From Puccinellia tenuiflora (lineage: Eukaryota > Streptophyta > Magnoliopsida > Poales > Poaceae): a stretch of DNA of 64,000 bases. The notes beneath the pieces are model-generated. The model was not told the DNA's origin. It saw nothing but the letters and a program-made list of their open reading frames with translations, and searched no databases. Below are positions 10,964 through 22,159 of this stretch, piece after piece. The stretch is from contig QRDG01000141.1 in NCBI GenBank assembly GCA_012064385.1, positions 258,444 through 322,443 on the forward strand, read 5' to 3'. Positions within the stretch are counted from its first letter, which is position 1, and the number at the start of each line of letters is the position of its first letter. The position numbers were made by a program, and so were the translations under genes.

Positions 10964-12217
10964 ATGAATGAATCCCTATGTGCAGATTTCACAGATGAAG
11001 AAATCAGTTTCGCTCTGTTCCAAATTGGCCCAACCAAGGCTCCGGGTCCTGACGGGTTCCTAGCTTGTTTCTACCAGAGAAACTGGGGTACCATTAAAGA
11101 GGAGATTATAAGAGGCGTCAGAAACTTCTTTGAGGATGGAAATATGCTGGAAGGAATAAATGATACCGCTATCGTCCTGATACCAAAAACCAAAAACCCT
11201 CAGTCCCTCAAGGATTACAGACCCATAAGTCTCTGTAATGTCATCTACAAAGTGATTGCCAAATGCTTGATTAACAGGCTGCGACCACTCCTGCAAGGAA
11301 TTATATCCCAAACACAAAGTGCCTTCATCCCTGGACGTATGATCACCGACAATGCCATATGCTTTTGACTGCATGCACGCCTTACAACAAGGTGCAAACA
11401 ACTCGGGAAGCTACTGTGCCTATAAACTAGACCTCATGAAAGCGTATGACAGAGTGGATTGGCTTTTCTTGAAGACTGCTCTGGAAAAGTTTGGCTTTGC
11501 TGAAAAATATATAAATTGGATCATGGCTTGTGTGAAGTCTGTTCAGTTCTCGGTGAGGCTAAATGGTAAACTGTTGGAAAAATTCAGACCAACTAGAAGC
11601 CAGCGGCAAGGGGATCCCTTGTCCCCCTACCTTTTCCTGTTTGTTGGTGAAAGTCTATCGTCGCTCTTTAAACACCATATTGAAAGACAGAGAATTCAGG
11701 AGCTCAAAATTTGCAGAAGAGCCCCGGGTATCTCCCACCTCCTCTTTGCTGACGATTGCCTCATCTTCCTCAAAGCCAATGCCGAGCAAGCAACTAGAAT
11801 CAAGGATATGCTCCTAAAGTATGAAGTGGGAACCGGCCAGCTCCTAAACCCCTCAAAATGCTCCATTATGGTGGGTGAAAAATGCTCTGAGGAGGACATC
11901 GCGGCCGTGAAAAAGATTCTCAATGTCGGCTCTGCAACCTTAGACGACAAATACCTGGGCCTCCCCATCCCTGAAGGTAGATTGAAAGATGGAAAATTGG
12001 TCTCAACCAAGGAAAAATTGATGAAGAAGTGCTCAGACTGGAATGAAAAATACATGTCGGGTGCAGCCAAAGAGGCCCTGGTTAAATCCGTTGCTCAAGC
12101 AATACCTATGTTTCCTATGAGTGTCTTTAAATTCTCTGCCGACCTATGTGATGAACTCTCCAACATTATGAGAGATTTCTGGTGGGGAGATGAATTTGAC
12201 CAAAAAAAGTACACTGG
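10964..12217 (+). pseudogene. LINE ORF2, reverse transcriptase part
   Basis: The RT palm and fingers are read in two frames. The first (to about 11355) carries PTKAPGPDGF, LIPKTKNP and DYRPISLCNVIYK. After a one-base frameshift the second carries LDLMKAYDRVDW, the RQGDPLSPYLF motif and the catalytic FADD box (LLFADDCLIF), then KYLGLPIP. A further frameshift lies near 12215. All conserved RT blocks are recognisable, so the lesions look fairly young, but the protein cannot be made in one piece. Confidence 0.87.
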
Positions 12218-13867
12218 ATGGCTTGGGACAAGATGACGAAACCAAAGAGCCATGGTGGCATTGGTTTTAAAGATCTGAGAATTTTCAACCAAGCTCTTTT
12301 GGCCAGGCAAGCGTGGAGGCTAATCGTATTCCCTGACTCCTTATGCGCTACGCTTCTAAAGGCCAAATACTATCCAGCCGGCCACCTCATTGACACGGTT
12401 TTCAGCCAAAATGTGTCTCCTGGCTGGCAAGGTATCGCCCACGGTCTGGAACTTCTCAAAAAAGGCCTAATTTGGAGAATTAACTCGGGTTCAAAAATCC
12501 AAATCTGGTGGGATAACTGGTTACCTAGAGGAAACCTAAAAACAATAGGAAGAGCAAGCAACCTCAGGTTGAGATGGGTGTCAGACCTTATTAATCAAGA
12601 CACAAAAACATGGAAAGAGGAGGTGGTTAGAGCACTATTTTACCATCCTGATGCCGAGGTGATTTTGCAAATAAAACTCCCAAAGTTTAATGGAGATGAC
12701 TTCCTTGCTTGGCACCATGAGAAAAATGGCAGGTTCTCGGTCAGGAGTGCGTACAGGATTGGAATGGAAATGCAAAACTGTGACAAGTAACAGTCCACCA
12801 GTGGCAGTCCTGGTGGAGAAAGAAGCCTTTGGAAATTAATCTGGAACGCAAATGTTCCCCCGAAAGTTAAGGTTTTTGCCTGGAAACTGGCCACTGACAC
12901 CCTCGGCGTGCAAATCCACAACTGTAGAAGGAACATGGATGTGATCCCAACTTGCCAGATTTGTGGGATGGAGCCTGAGACTGCACATCATGCAATGGTG
13001 AAGTGTACGAAGGCAAGAGTGCTGAGATATCATCTAAAACACAAATGGGAATTCCCTCCGGATAGCAAACTTTCATACACAGGCACTAATTGGATCCTTG
13101 TGCTGCTGGACCAATGCAGCGAACAAATAAGAGCAAACTTACTAATACTTTGGTGGAGATGCTGGCACATGCGAAACAACTCCATTTTCGGAGATGGCAA
13201 GTGTGGTGTTGAGCATTCGGCCTATTTCCTACAGTCCTATATCACCTCTTTCCAGGAGAAGGACTTGATACATGAGAACCATGGCAATAAGGGTAAGAAA
13301 CCCCTGCTCAACATGTCAAAAGGAGAACCTAACCAGGAAATAAAACCTGTTGAACGCTGGACGAAGCCCGGAGATGGCTGGACGAAACTCAACGTTGACG
13401 CTAGCTTCTCAGTCCAGGACAGTAATGGTTCGTGGGGAGCCATCCTTCGCGACGAATCCGGAGCGGTCTTGCTCGCTGCTTGGGGCAGAATCGTTAGATG
13501 CTCTTCTACTGAAATTGCCGAAGCACTGGCATGCCTGCAGGGCATCAAAGCGATCGCTCCTTTTGTATCTTTGCCTGTCCAACTTGAATCTGATTGTGCG
13601 AGTGTGGTGTCTGAGCTGAAGACAAAGGAAAGCACCAAATCTGAAGTGTCGCTCATCATCTCTGAAGTAAAACAGTTGATCACTTCCCTCCCAGATTGGA
13701 GAATTAAAAAGGTTAGTAGAAATGCTAATCAAGTGGCCCATAATTTAGCTAGTTTCTGTCGGTCTACTGGTTCGGATGGTGTGTTGTTGGGTCGGGTGCC
13801 ACCTAGTGTGGAGAATTCACTCCTGTCTGATTGTAATGATCCTTGTATGCCTGCTACTCTGTCTTAA
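12218..13867 (+). pseudogene. LINE ORF2, zf-RVT and RNase H part
   Basis: One frame runs through this whole section with a single TAA at 12788-12790. The first half carries GGIGFKDLRIFNQALLARQ and the WWDNW segment. The second carries the zf-RVT block (VPPKVKVFAWKLATD, CQICGMEPETAHHAMVKC) and a plant RNase H domain (LNVDASF, GAILRDESG, ESDCASVV, RNANQVAHNLA). This RNase H type is characteristic of plant L1 LINEs. Confidence 0.87.
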
Positions 13868-13898
13868 GTAATACAAACTTTTTTCAAAAAAAAAAAAC

Positions 13899-14136
13899 CC
13901 GTGAGAAAAATATACTCCAGTTGCAACATGAATCATCTGATTGCGTAAAAAAATCCTTTATGTATGTGGTTTGCAACATTCCGTGTACTAGCAAAACGAA
14001 TAAATATTGATCCCCATAATTACGGCGCATCATATCTCCTAGAGATTTTTATCTGTGCGGCACGCATACTATATATTGATTCTGCACCATACCAACACAG
14101 CAAGCAACTCATAGGCCAGAGCTGCGATTCTGCCAA
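13899..14136 (+). promoter_or_regulatory. PMEI copy B proximal promoter
   Basis: Similar to the copy A and copy C upstream DNA: GAATAAATATTGATCCCC, CTCCTAGAGA, a TATA box CTATATATT at 14069-14077 and an ACCAACACAGCAA leader. The TATA box is about 67 bp before the ATG. The distal part of the module lies on the other side of the LINE and MITE. Confidence 0.7.
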
Positions 14137-14322
14137 ATGGTGATCCCCACGACGACGATGTCGGTAGCAATGATCCTCGTCGTGCTCGCCGCCGTGTCCT
14201 CCATTCTCCTCCCCGCCGTCCGCGCCGACGCCGTCTTCGTCTCCGCCACATGCAACAAGACCAAAGACCCGGTGCTGTGCGTGGCCGTGCTGTCGGGCGA
14301 CCCACGGAGCGCCTACTGTTAG
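14137..14322 (+). pseudogene. PMEI copy B, 5' part (split by Copia insertion)
   Basis: The frame encodes a signal peptide (residues 1-29, MSVAMILVVLAAVSSILLPA core) and the start of the inhibitor domain with the TCNKTKDPVLC motif (first disulfide pair) up to DPRSAY. The insertion then adds TGT TAG from the LTR, ending the peptide at 61 residues. The sixty gene codons 14137-14316 are intact, and the frame resumes exactly in phase at 20018 after the element and its duplicated CCTAC. The pre-insertion gene would have encoded about 184 residues, the same size as copy C. It is disabled only by the insertion. Confidence 0.92.
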
Positions 14323-14722
14323 GTTGATCTCCACACGCGTGAGTCCAACGACTCACCGTGACCCCATGATCGCGCCCTGATCGGGGGCGCCCAACCAAAC
14401 CCTGGTTGGTGGGCCCCTGTTGCGCTGCCTATATAAAGAGGTGGGGGCCGGCGGCACTCAGCACTAGGTTGACCGGTGCGCCAGGCACCCCACCAAGACC
14501 CCTACCGATCTAGGGTTGCGGCAGTAGCAGCGGGAAGCTCCACCACCGCCGCCACCCCACTCATCCACTAGCCTCACCGCCGCCACCACTCCACCATGGT
14601 CGGCAGTTCGAGCTCGGCGATCCTCTCTCTCTCTTTTTCTCTCTCGGTTATTCTCATGGCAAAGGGGAAACCCTAAAAGGATTCACCGTGATCGATCTAG
14701 TGCTAGTCCATTGGTTTTAACA
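14317..14722 (+). repeat. 5' LTR (406 bp)
   Basis: Begins TGTTAGGTTGATC and ends TTGGTTTTAACA. A TATA box (TATATAAA, 14430-14437) lies near the middle, so transcription would start around 14460. Compared with the 3' LTR it has one substitution (T for C after CATGG), lacks 22 bp between two GGCG/GCCG motifs, and is two bases shorter in the CT run. Confidence 0.95.
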
Positions 14723-14723
14723 T

Positions 14724-14735
14724 TGGTATCAGAGC
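14724..14735 (+). other. Primer-binding site (tRNA-iMet)
   Basis: TGGTATCAGAGC, complementary to the 3' end of initiator methionine tRNA, starts one base after the 5' LTR. This is the standard Copia primer. Confidence 0.93.
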
Positions 14736-15911
14736 GGCTAGGTTTTAGATCTTCTCGGGTAGATTGAGCAGAAAAGAAAGAAAAGAAGAAAATTGCCCTC
14801 CCTGGAACCCTAGATCGAATGAAAGTAAAGGGTTGAAAGTAAAAGAATCTCACCTGGCAGCCTTGTGCTCGCCGGGCAAAGCAGCGCCGCCGCAAGGCCG
14901 CGCCGTCCCGCTCGATCTCGATGCGCACCTCGCAGGGGCATCGGAGAAGAAGGACAAGGGCAGAGGATGGGGGCATCGCGTCTCCGCCACTGCCGAAAGG
15001 AAGAACCCTTCGGGGCAAAGGGCGCCGCCACTGGGCCGCTTGACAGCGGCGCGCGCACCGTCGGGTGCACGCGCTCACCGGCAAGAGGGCCAGGGAGGGC
15101 GCCGCCACCGTATTCGATCCGTCGCCACGGTGGAGAAAGGGAAGAAAGAAAGGAGGGAAAAGGGCACGCACGGCGCCGTGGTGTCCGTCACCGTCTCCGG
15201 CGGCGACCGGCGGCGACCGGTGTGTCAAACCCTAACCCTAACGGATCGGGGAGGAGGAGAGCGGCCGGTGTGGGGAGAAATGACCTAGGGTTTTCCTCTC
15301 ACCCGGCCGGTCGGCCGTTTTGTTCTGGCGATAGGAGCGGACAACCGTCCGATGCCATCCGACGGCCCGGAGCAACCCTAGCTCCGATGCGGGTCAATGG
15401 ACCGAAAGTACAGAGGCCGATGGGCCGAAAGGGAAGCGTCCGTGGGCCGCTGGACCGAATTGCGCACCGCGCGTGCGCGGCGCATAATTAAATGGGCTTT
15501 GGGCCGAAAGTGTGAAACCGTGGTATGGGCCGCGTGTTTTAATCAGAGTTTTTCCTCTGTTTTTTATTTTTTTCAGAAGCTGTTTATTTGTTTTTGTCCA
15601 AAGTTTAGGCAAAATTTCATCTACTTTTTCCTATTCAAATTTTTCCAACGAATTCATTTGTTTAGGAAAAAGAAAAGTAAAAGAAAAGCTTCTGCAAAGT
15701 ATAAAGTTCATGAATTTTTAATTCATGTTTTTCCGCTGCAAATAGAGAAAAGTGCTCCTTTTAAATTTAAAAGGTCAAAAGAATTAAAAGTGAGAATTAA
15801 AATTTAAGAGGAGCATGTTAAAGTGATTATTGCAATGTTTATGATTCTGTTAAAGTTTTCACTGAGAAAATTTGTTTAGAGATCAAAAGAAAAGATATAC
15901 AGATTCCTCTA

Positions 15912-16150
15912 TGAATTTGTTTAGATCTTTAATTGAATTCTCTAGGAGAATTTTAATTAAAGGACAGAAAAGTCTTTTTAAGACAAAGTTTTTGCTAAAA
16001 GATGATCTCTTTTCAAATTCAGTGAATTTGTTTAGATCTTTAATTAAATTCTCTAGGAGAATTTTAATTAAAGGACAGAAAAGTCTTTTAAGACAAAGTT
16101 TTTTTGCTAAAAGATGATCTCTTTTCAAATTCAATGAATTTGTTTAGAGA
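15912..16150 (+). repeat. 111-bp tandem repeat inside the Copia element
   Basis: Two copies (15912-16022, 16023-16134) and the start of a third, each starting TGAATTTGTTTAGATC and containing TAATTAAAGGACAGAAAAGTC. Copies differ at only a few positions. The repeat is AT-rich and non-coding, in the place where a gag region would be expected. Confidence 0.88.
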
Positions 16151-17095
16151 ACAGACCAGAACAGTGCAATGTTTGTGAAATACAGAGAATATTTTACAGT
16201 TTCTACTGTAAATTAAAAGGACTCTCCTCTAATTAAATTGGAACCAACGGGAAAATTTAATTAGAGAGGAGGAAAAAGAGAAATACTTGTTTTAACAGGT
16301 TAATTATGGTATTGTTATTTTCTGACCAACGTTGATGATAACAGTATTATAATTATATGAGTTTTATAGTCAATGGGCTAGATCTCTGATAATTTTGCAT
16401 CAAAGTGATCAATTTTCAGAGAATAGATAAAACATCAAAAGATGCTCTTGAACTATAGAAAAATGTATATTTTATGTTTTTCGCTGCAATAGAGTTGATG
16501 ATAATGTTATTTTTTGAACAGAGTTCTTTATTGCGATAGAAATATTATCATCATATTGTTTAAAAGTTTTATGCATTGATTCTATTTCTGCCCAACGGTG
16601 ATGTAGAATTAGTGTAGAAAGATGATGTTTCATTCTAATTCTGCCCAACGGTGATTTAGAATATAAAAGAAAGTTTTAAAGTTTTAATGTACATATTTCA
16701 TTCGTGAAAGCAAAAAGATGGGTACTTGTGACCCGAAAGATGACCAAGTAAGGTCATAAAGTAAGAGAGTATGTTCTCTCTAAAGAATGACTGCAAAAAG
16801 AAAAAGAATTCTTGGATATTAATCCAAGAATACAAATAGATCATTGAGAGTCTTGTTTGACAAATGTCTTTCATGTACTCTCCATGAAGAAAACAAAGAA
16901 ATCATTCTGAGTTTTGTTTAACGAATTTCTTTCATGTACTCTATATGAAGAATTTTTTTAAACGAGCAACATGAATGCTTAATTTGACTAACGTTGGATT
17001 AAGCATGTGTATAAAAGAGTATTCAGATTTATTTCTGAATTTGATGATTCAATATGCAGTCTAAAGAGACAATTGTGGCATCTATGTCTCTTGAT

Positions 17096-17212
17096 TACCC
17101 GCATGACGGGAAAAGACGATAATACCCGCATGACGGGAAAAGACGATAATAATACCCACGTGGTGGGAAAAGTCTGGGAAAATACCCGCATGGCGGGAGA
17201 AAAATTTAACAA
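17096..17212 (+). repeat. 27-30 bp tandem repeat inside the Copia element
   Basis: Four units starting at 17096, 17123, 17153 and 17183, each with TACCCGCATGACGGGAAAA or a close variant. Each unit contains the small palindrome CCCGCATGACGGG, so the transcript could form four consecutive small hairpins. Confidence 0.88.
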
Positions 17213-18481
17213 AGGACTTATCCTGTATGACAGGAGAAAGATGTGACGACTCATGTGTTTTTATATCGATTGCACATTTTATGTGTCATAGTTATAAAAC
17301 ACTTAATGAGTCAAAAGAGAATAAAGTTACAAATGAACCTCAAGCTAAGAATGGTATGCAAGTGTGACTTGCAAAAAGTATCATTGAGAAATAACTCTTG
17401 TGAGTTATGAAAAAGGAATGAGGAAAAGTACTCCCATACGTGAAAAGATAACTTCATTTTTAAAGCAGACAATCAAAGTTTCGAAATTGTGACAAAAGGT
17501 TATTGCCACATTTCGAGGGGGAGATAGAGAGATAGAGAATGCTACAGAATAAACTCCCCTATACTTCAGATAATGTGATGCATATTATGTATCTAAGTGA
17601 TCTATGATGAATCGTGATCGTCTGGGGAGTACGACGATCACAATAATTGATACCCCTAAAGTAAACAGATAGATGTATTCTTGGATATTTTGTAGCTCCG
17701 GAAGGAGACTAAGGACGGTACTCAAAGTGCCATAAAGAAGACAGATTGACAGAATAACAGAATAAACCCAAATAAAAAGGATTAAGAATACACCATTTTT
17801 GAGAAAATGGAGTAATCTGGGGGAGCATGGTATGAACATACCTAAGGCTCGAATAGATTTTATCTGGGGGAGCTTGTTGTTTTAGAAAAGAGATGAACAA
17901 GCAAACATGGATCTTGTGTTTTAGGTCCTTGTAAGAGCTATTGCCTTTTTGGCAATAGAAGACTACAGAATTGATTGCCTCTAGGCAATGGCAGAGCAAC
18001 GACATCCCCATATGAGAAAAACAGATGACTATAAAGTCTATATCAGAGAAATTTAAATGAAGGTTGATCCCACCTTATTTACAGAAATTAAAAGCAGCGC
18101 TGAATCGATTTTGGCAAGTGTCTACTTGTCTTAATGATTAGAGACTATGTGAATCCCGACGATGTTTGGGACTCATAAGTAATTTCCAATGGAGCCAAAA
18201 CAGTAGGCTATAAAGGGTCTACAACACCAATGTGACTCCAAAGGAAATATGTAAAAAGCGATTTTAAATCGAAAGTTTTGTGCTAAGAGAATAAACAGAT
18301 TATAATGAGTGCTAATGGCACATAATGATCTGAGTTGCATCAGATAAAAGTAAAGAACACAAGGGATCTTATGGACTAGAGCAAGTTTTTAGAATCAGAA
18401 GTTATTTTGGGTTAAAGAAAATGAGAGGACAATCGCATTTGTGCAAACTTATAGAATGGAAATTCATTTTCTAATCCCGTG

Positions 18482-19405
18482 TATGTGGATGATATCCTAC
18501 TTGCTAGTGGTGATGTTAATCTACTACCGGCAGAGAAAAGAAGTTCTTATCCTCAAAAGTGTATTCTCGGTAGAGTGTCTCTCGTTATAAGTATCGAGAT
18601 TTACTGAGAAAAGAAAAAAGGGGTATTAGAAATATCGCATGGACATGCTGAGAAGAAGTCTCTAAAGCATGCATGTCGTGAAAACCTACACCTGTTCTTA
18701 TTGACAAGGGTAATGGAATTGGGAACTTTAGTGTTCCAAGAGATAACATAGAAAGGATCAAATGGATATGGTACCATATGCTTCCGCTGTTGGTTGCTCA
18801 ATATTACCCTGAAAATTCACGTATCCGGGTTGTTTTGGCAATGTCCAATCCAGATATAGATCACTGGAATGGAATCAAGAATATCGGCCTCATGCTAAAA
18901 GAAAACTCTCAAAAGATTGTGAGTACAAAGATAGATCTATAAGAGTGTTCTTAAAAGGTTGTGAGTACTCTGAAAGAATTTTGTGAAATATATAGCGAAA
19001 TCCACAATTGTCGCTAAATTTCACATTTGGAGTTTTTGTGTGGAAAATCTCCAAAGAATTAAAGGATTGACATCAGTGTGATGTAAAGACATGCTATAGC
19101 ATCATATGAGGCTGAGGGATAGGCAAAATGGTTAAGTAAACCTGTACCCGGAATTGATAATGGTTGACAACAGCAATAACCATTAAGTAATTCACTCCTA
19201 AGACAACGAGTCAAGTGTGGTGCCAAACACATTGACACAAAGTTATACGTTGTAAAGGAGAAAGTCCGGAATTATGTTGAAATGCTTGGAGCATAAGAGG
19301 AACAGATAAAAGAAACACACAAGTGTTTGCAGATCTGCTAATTAAAGGCTTACCGCCCAGTGTGTTTGGAGAACACATAGTCGACATGGGTTTATGGTAT
19401 AGTCT
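18482..19405 (+). pseudogene. Copia pol remnant (RT, RNase H, C-terminus)
   Basis: Short legible blocks of Copia polyprotein appear in order but in interrupted frames: YVDDILLASGDV at 18482, an ASYEAE piece at 19099 like the RNase H EAEY motif, KHIDTKLYVVKEKVRNYVEM around 19228, and the terminal KGLPP motif with HIVDMGL around 19340-19400. Integrase and protease were not recognised upstream. This is a decayed or internally deleted pol. Confidence 0.8.
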
Positions 19406-19570
19406 ATATGTTTTCCGGACAATAAAGAGGCCCAAAAAGATTAAAGAATCTATTTCAAAGCAAAGAGGTATATTGTAGCTGTCTGATTCTATCGGCAATT
19501 GAGCTGAGACGATGAAACATGCTCTATATACTGATTTGTGATGAAATGAGTAAAAGCGAAAAGTTGAGAT

Positions 19571-20012
19571 CAAGGGGGAGAATGTTAGGTTGATCTCCAC
19601 ACGCGTGAGTCCAACGACTCACCGTGACCCCATGATCGCGCCCTGATCGGGGGCGCCCAACCAAACCCTGGTTGGTGGGCCCCTGTTGCGCTGCCTATAT
19701 AAAGAGGTGGGGGCCGGCGGCACTCAGCACTAGGTTGACCGGTGCGCCAGGCACCCCACCAAGACCCCTACCGATCTAGGGTTGCGGCAGTAGCAGCGGG
19801 AAGCTCCACCACCGCCGCCACCCCACTCATCCACTAGCCTCACCGCCGCCACCACTCCACCATGGCCGGCAGTTCGAGCTCGGCGTCCACCGGAGGTAGT
19901 CACGCCGATCCTCTCTCTCTCTCTTTTTCTCTCTCGGTTATTCTCATGGCAAAGGGGAAACCCTAAAAGGATTCACCGTGATCGATCTAGTGCTAGTCCA
20001 TTGGTTTTAACA
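19571..20012 (+). repeat. Polypurine tract and 3' LTR (430 bp)
   Basis: The polypurine tract CAAGGGGGAGAA (19571-19582) directly precedes the LTR (19583-20012). The LTR carries its own TATA box (about 19695-19702) oriented toward the 3' part of PMEI copy B, so read-through transcription into that part is possible. Confidence 0.92.
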
Positions 20013-20017
20013 CCTAC

Positions 20018-20392
20018 GCCACCAGCGAGCAGGACCTCGTCAGGATCGCGGTGGGCATCGCCACCGACACCGCGGACAAGAACGCCGTCGTGATCAACGA
20101 GATCGATCGCAACAACGAGGCCACCCCGGAGGGGGACGCGGCCGCAGTCTACGGCGGCGCCTACTTCGACGCCGGCTGCGTGCTGGACATCGACGTGTCG
20201 GATGCGTTGGACGAAGGGGACTACAAGGGCGCGTCGGAGTTGGTGGCGAGCGTGGTGAGCACCGGGGAGAGGTGCGAGGAGGCGTACAGGTGTGTCAACA
20301 AGAAGTCCCCCGTGACAGACTTGGATCGCCGGATGACGGAGCAATGCACGGTCGCCGGCGACGTCATAGACCTGCTCGTCGTCCCCAAGTGA
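20018..20392 (+). pseudogene. PMEI copy B, 3' part
   Basis: This encodes residues 61-184 of the split inhibitor, in phase with 14137-14316: the central helices with NNEATPEGDAA, a YFDAGCVLDIDVSDALDEGDY block, and the C-terminal GERCEEAYRCVNKKSPVTDLD and TEQCTVAGDVIDLLVVPK segments. The conserved third and fourth cysteines are present. There is no stop or frameshift in it. The first base after the duplicated CCTAC is 20018. Without the upstream part it lacks a signal peptide and the first disulfide. Confidence 0.92.
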
Positions 20393-22150
20393 AGTGACCG
20401 ATGCGCATGCACGTCAGTAGTCTCTCGATCGGCTCCAATTTAATGGAATTATAATCGACTGTGCATGCATGTTGCTACCATCGATCGTCTCGTGACATGC
20501 ATGTTTGATCGTTGATAATTCAGGCTGATTTGGCTGTACGAATTATATGGAATTATACGGTGTTGCTTTGGCCGACTCTGCAAACTTGCTTCCGTTAATT
20601 GAGGCTGTTTGCATTCGTCATCATTTTATACATTAGAAAATTTAGGAGATTGGTTCTGTCATGTAGGAGTAGTAATGAGGAGATGACGAGAGAAAGTGTC
20701 TTCTACCAGAAAGGCGTAAGTTCGTATAAAATCATGCGTGGAGAGACAGTGTGGCCGGAGGTGGAGGCGTGGTCTGAGGAGGCAGCGTAGTCCGGCGTGG
20801 TGGGAGGAAAGGTGATAGCGGTGAGCTCAGATCCGCTATTTGCTGGCTCGTCACTTTCTAGAAACTCGGGAGTTCAAGAATAGAATGTCCTATACAGCCA
20901 TGAATCTCGACACACGGAGATGAAGGGCAACCTCGACGTCCACACGACGCGGTGTCCTTCTCGTCAAGGTTATAGGGGCGTCACCCGAATTCCAAAACTG
21001 GCGAGATGAGGTAAGTGGTATGCATGTTAAGCATTTTGCTGATTATCCGCCAATCGGTATTACAACTAACTACCTTTATTGGCTACATATGAATCTGGTC
21101 ATCCTTCTCATATTACGAGCTTGGATGTGCATCTGATTTATTTATGTTTTTGTGTAGTCATGATCTCACTCTAGTTTCCTTATGTGTTAGTTTGCCAGGC
21201 ATGAATGATTTCAGTTTGGTAGATTGGGCTTTGGATTTCCTATTCGCCCTCGTGACAATGGAAAGGAGACAAACCCCGATTGTTGGCATGATTTGTTGTC
21301 ATTTGCATGTGACTACTAAAGACTTCCTCAATATCCATGGTTATGTTATGCTTTGCTATGACAAATAAGCTTCCCTTGTGTCTATTGCTTATCAGTGCTC
21401 TTTCTTAGATTTCTTTTTGTATAAAGCCGCGACAGAGTGGAGGAAAAAGCTGCGGTGCTTATTAATGCAGGCACCAGGCGCCATGGCCTGGCGGCTGCGG
21501 CGGCTCAATCCGGGTAGCGGCAGCACCATTCCCAGCTTCGTCGGACGAAATCGGCTCGACCAGGGGAAGCGACACCGTCCGTGAGCCACTGCAGCCAGGC
21601 GAGCTGCCACCGACGGCAACGAGATCCTACCCTTCACCATGCCACCCTCGCATGCGCGCCCATGCTTTCCTATCCCCCGTCCTAGTGATGGTGCATCGGA
21701 GGCCTTCAGCAGGTGCCCCCATTCCCTCTACCTCAGGCATCGCTCCGACCGTCGTCGGCATGTCTCAGGTGCCGACCAGATCTGACGCCCCGTTCTAGTG
21801 ATGGCGCAGCGATTGTCTCCCTAATGCTAGTTTGATAACCATGGTACCAGACGCCGGCACCTAATGCGGCGGGAAAAAAATCGTGACAACATAGCAACTT
21901 ATGATCTAGTTTTAAAACCCTCTTCGAGACGAACTCAGCAGTAAACGGATCGCTAATAGAATTAATGGTTTAATTATTTGAAAGTTTTTGATGTAACAAT
22001 TAGTGCAATGATGTCAACATGACGTGGCATGCAAACACGAGCCGCACCGGAAACCTTGTTTGCAGGCGTGTGTCCATTAAATTTTCCATCTTTGATTGAG
22101 TAAAAAAATAAGCTAATTGATCTTTCATTAATTTATGTTATTTGTTACTA
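20393..22150. other. Intergenic DNA between PMEI copies B and C
   Basis: The first 200 bp are the copy B 3' flank, similar to the 3' flank of copy C (GCATGCATGT, CATGTTTGATCG). The rest shows no recognisable gene. A GC-rich patch at 21460-21820 reads only in short overlapping frames. Confidence 0.55.
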
Positions 22151-22159
22151 GATTCGATG

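Larger units (their letters stand above)
9823..13898 (+). mobile_element. 5'-truncated LINE (L1-type non-LTR retrotransposon) with plant RNase H
   Basis: Reading left to right, the element contains an APE-type endonuclease, reverse transcriptase, a zf-RVT zinc-binding segment and a plant RNase H domain, ending in a short A-tract (about 13887-13898) preceded by TTTTTTC. The endonuclease lacks its N-terminal portion, the usual 5' truncation of LINEs. It sits inside the duplicated upstream module of PMEI copy B: similarity to the copy A module stops at about 9562 and resumes at about 13901. The coding region is broken by stops and frameshifts, so it is immobile. The exact target duplication could not be defined because of the adjoining MITE. 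Confidence 0.88.
14317..20012 (+). mobile_element. LTR retrotransposon, Ty1/Copia, young but internally degenerate
   Basis: The 5,696-bp element is bounded by TG...CA LTRs, a perfect 5-bp target duplication CCTAC (14312-14316 and 20013-20017), a tRNA-iMet primer site directly after the 5' LTR, and a polypurine tract before the 3' LTR. The two LTRs differ by one substitution and two small indels. Despite this youth there is no long open frame. Only fragments of Copia pol are legible: the catalytic YVDDILLAS of reverse transcriptase (18482-18508), a KHIDTKLYVVKEKV piece and the C-terminal KGLPPSVF...EHIVDMG block (about 19340-19400). It therefore must have been moved by proteins supplied in trans. 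Orientation is the same as the PMEI gene it splits. Confidence 0.93.

Noticed and set aside
15397..15807. Open frame of 136 codons in the Copia leader
   Set aside because: Low-complexity phenylalanine/lysine translation of AT-rich DNA with no gag similarity; probably non-coding.
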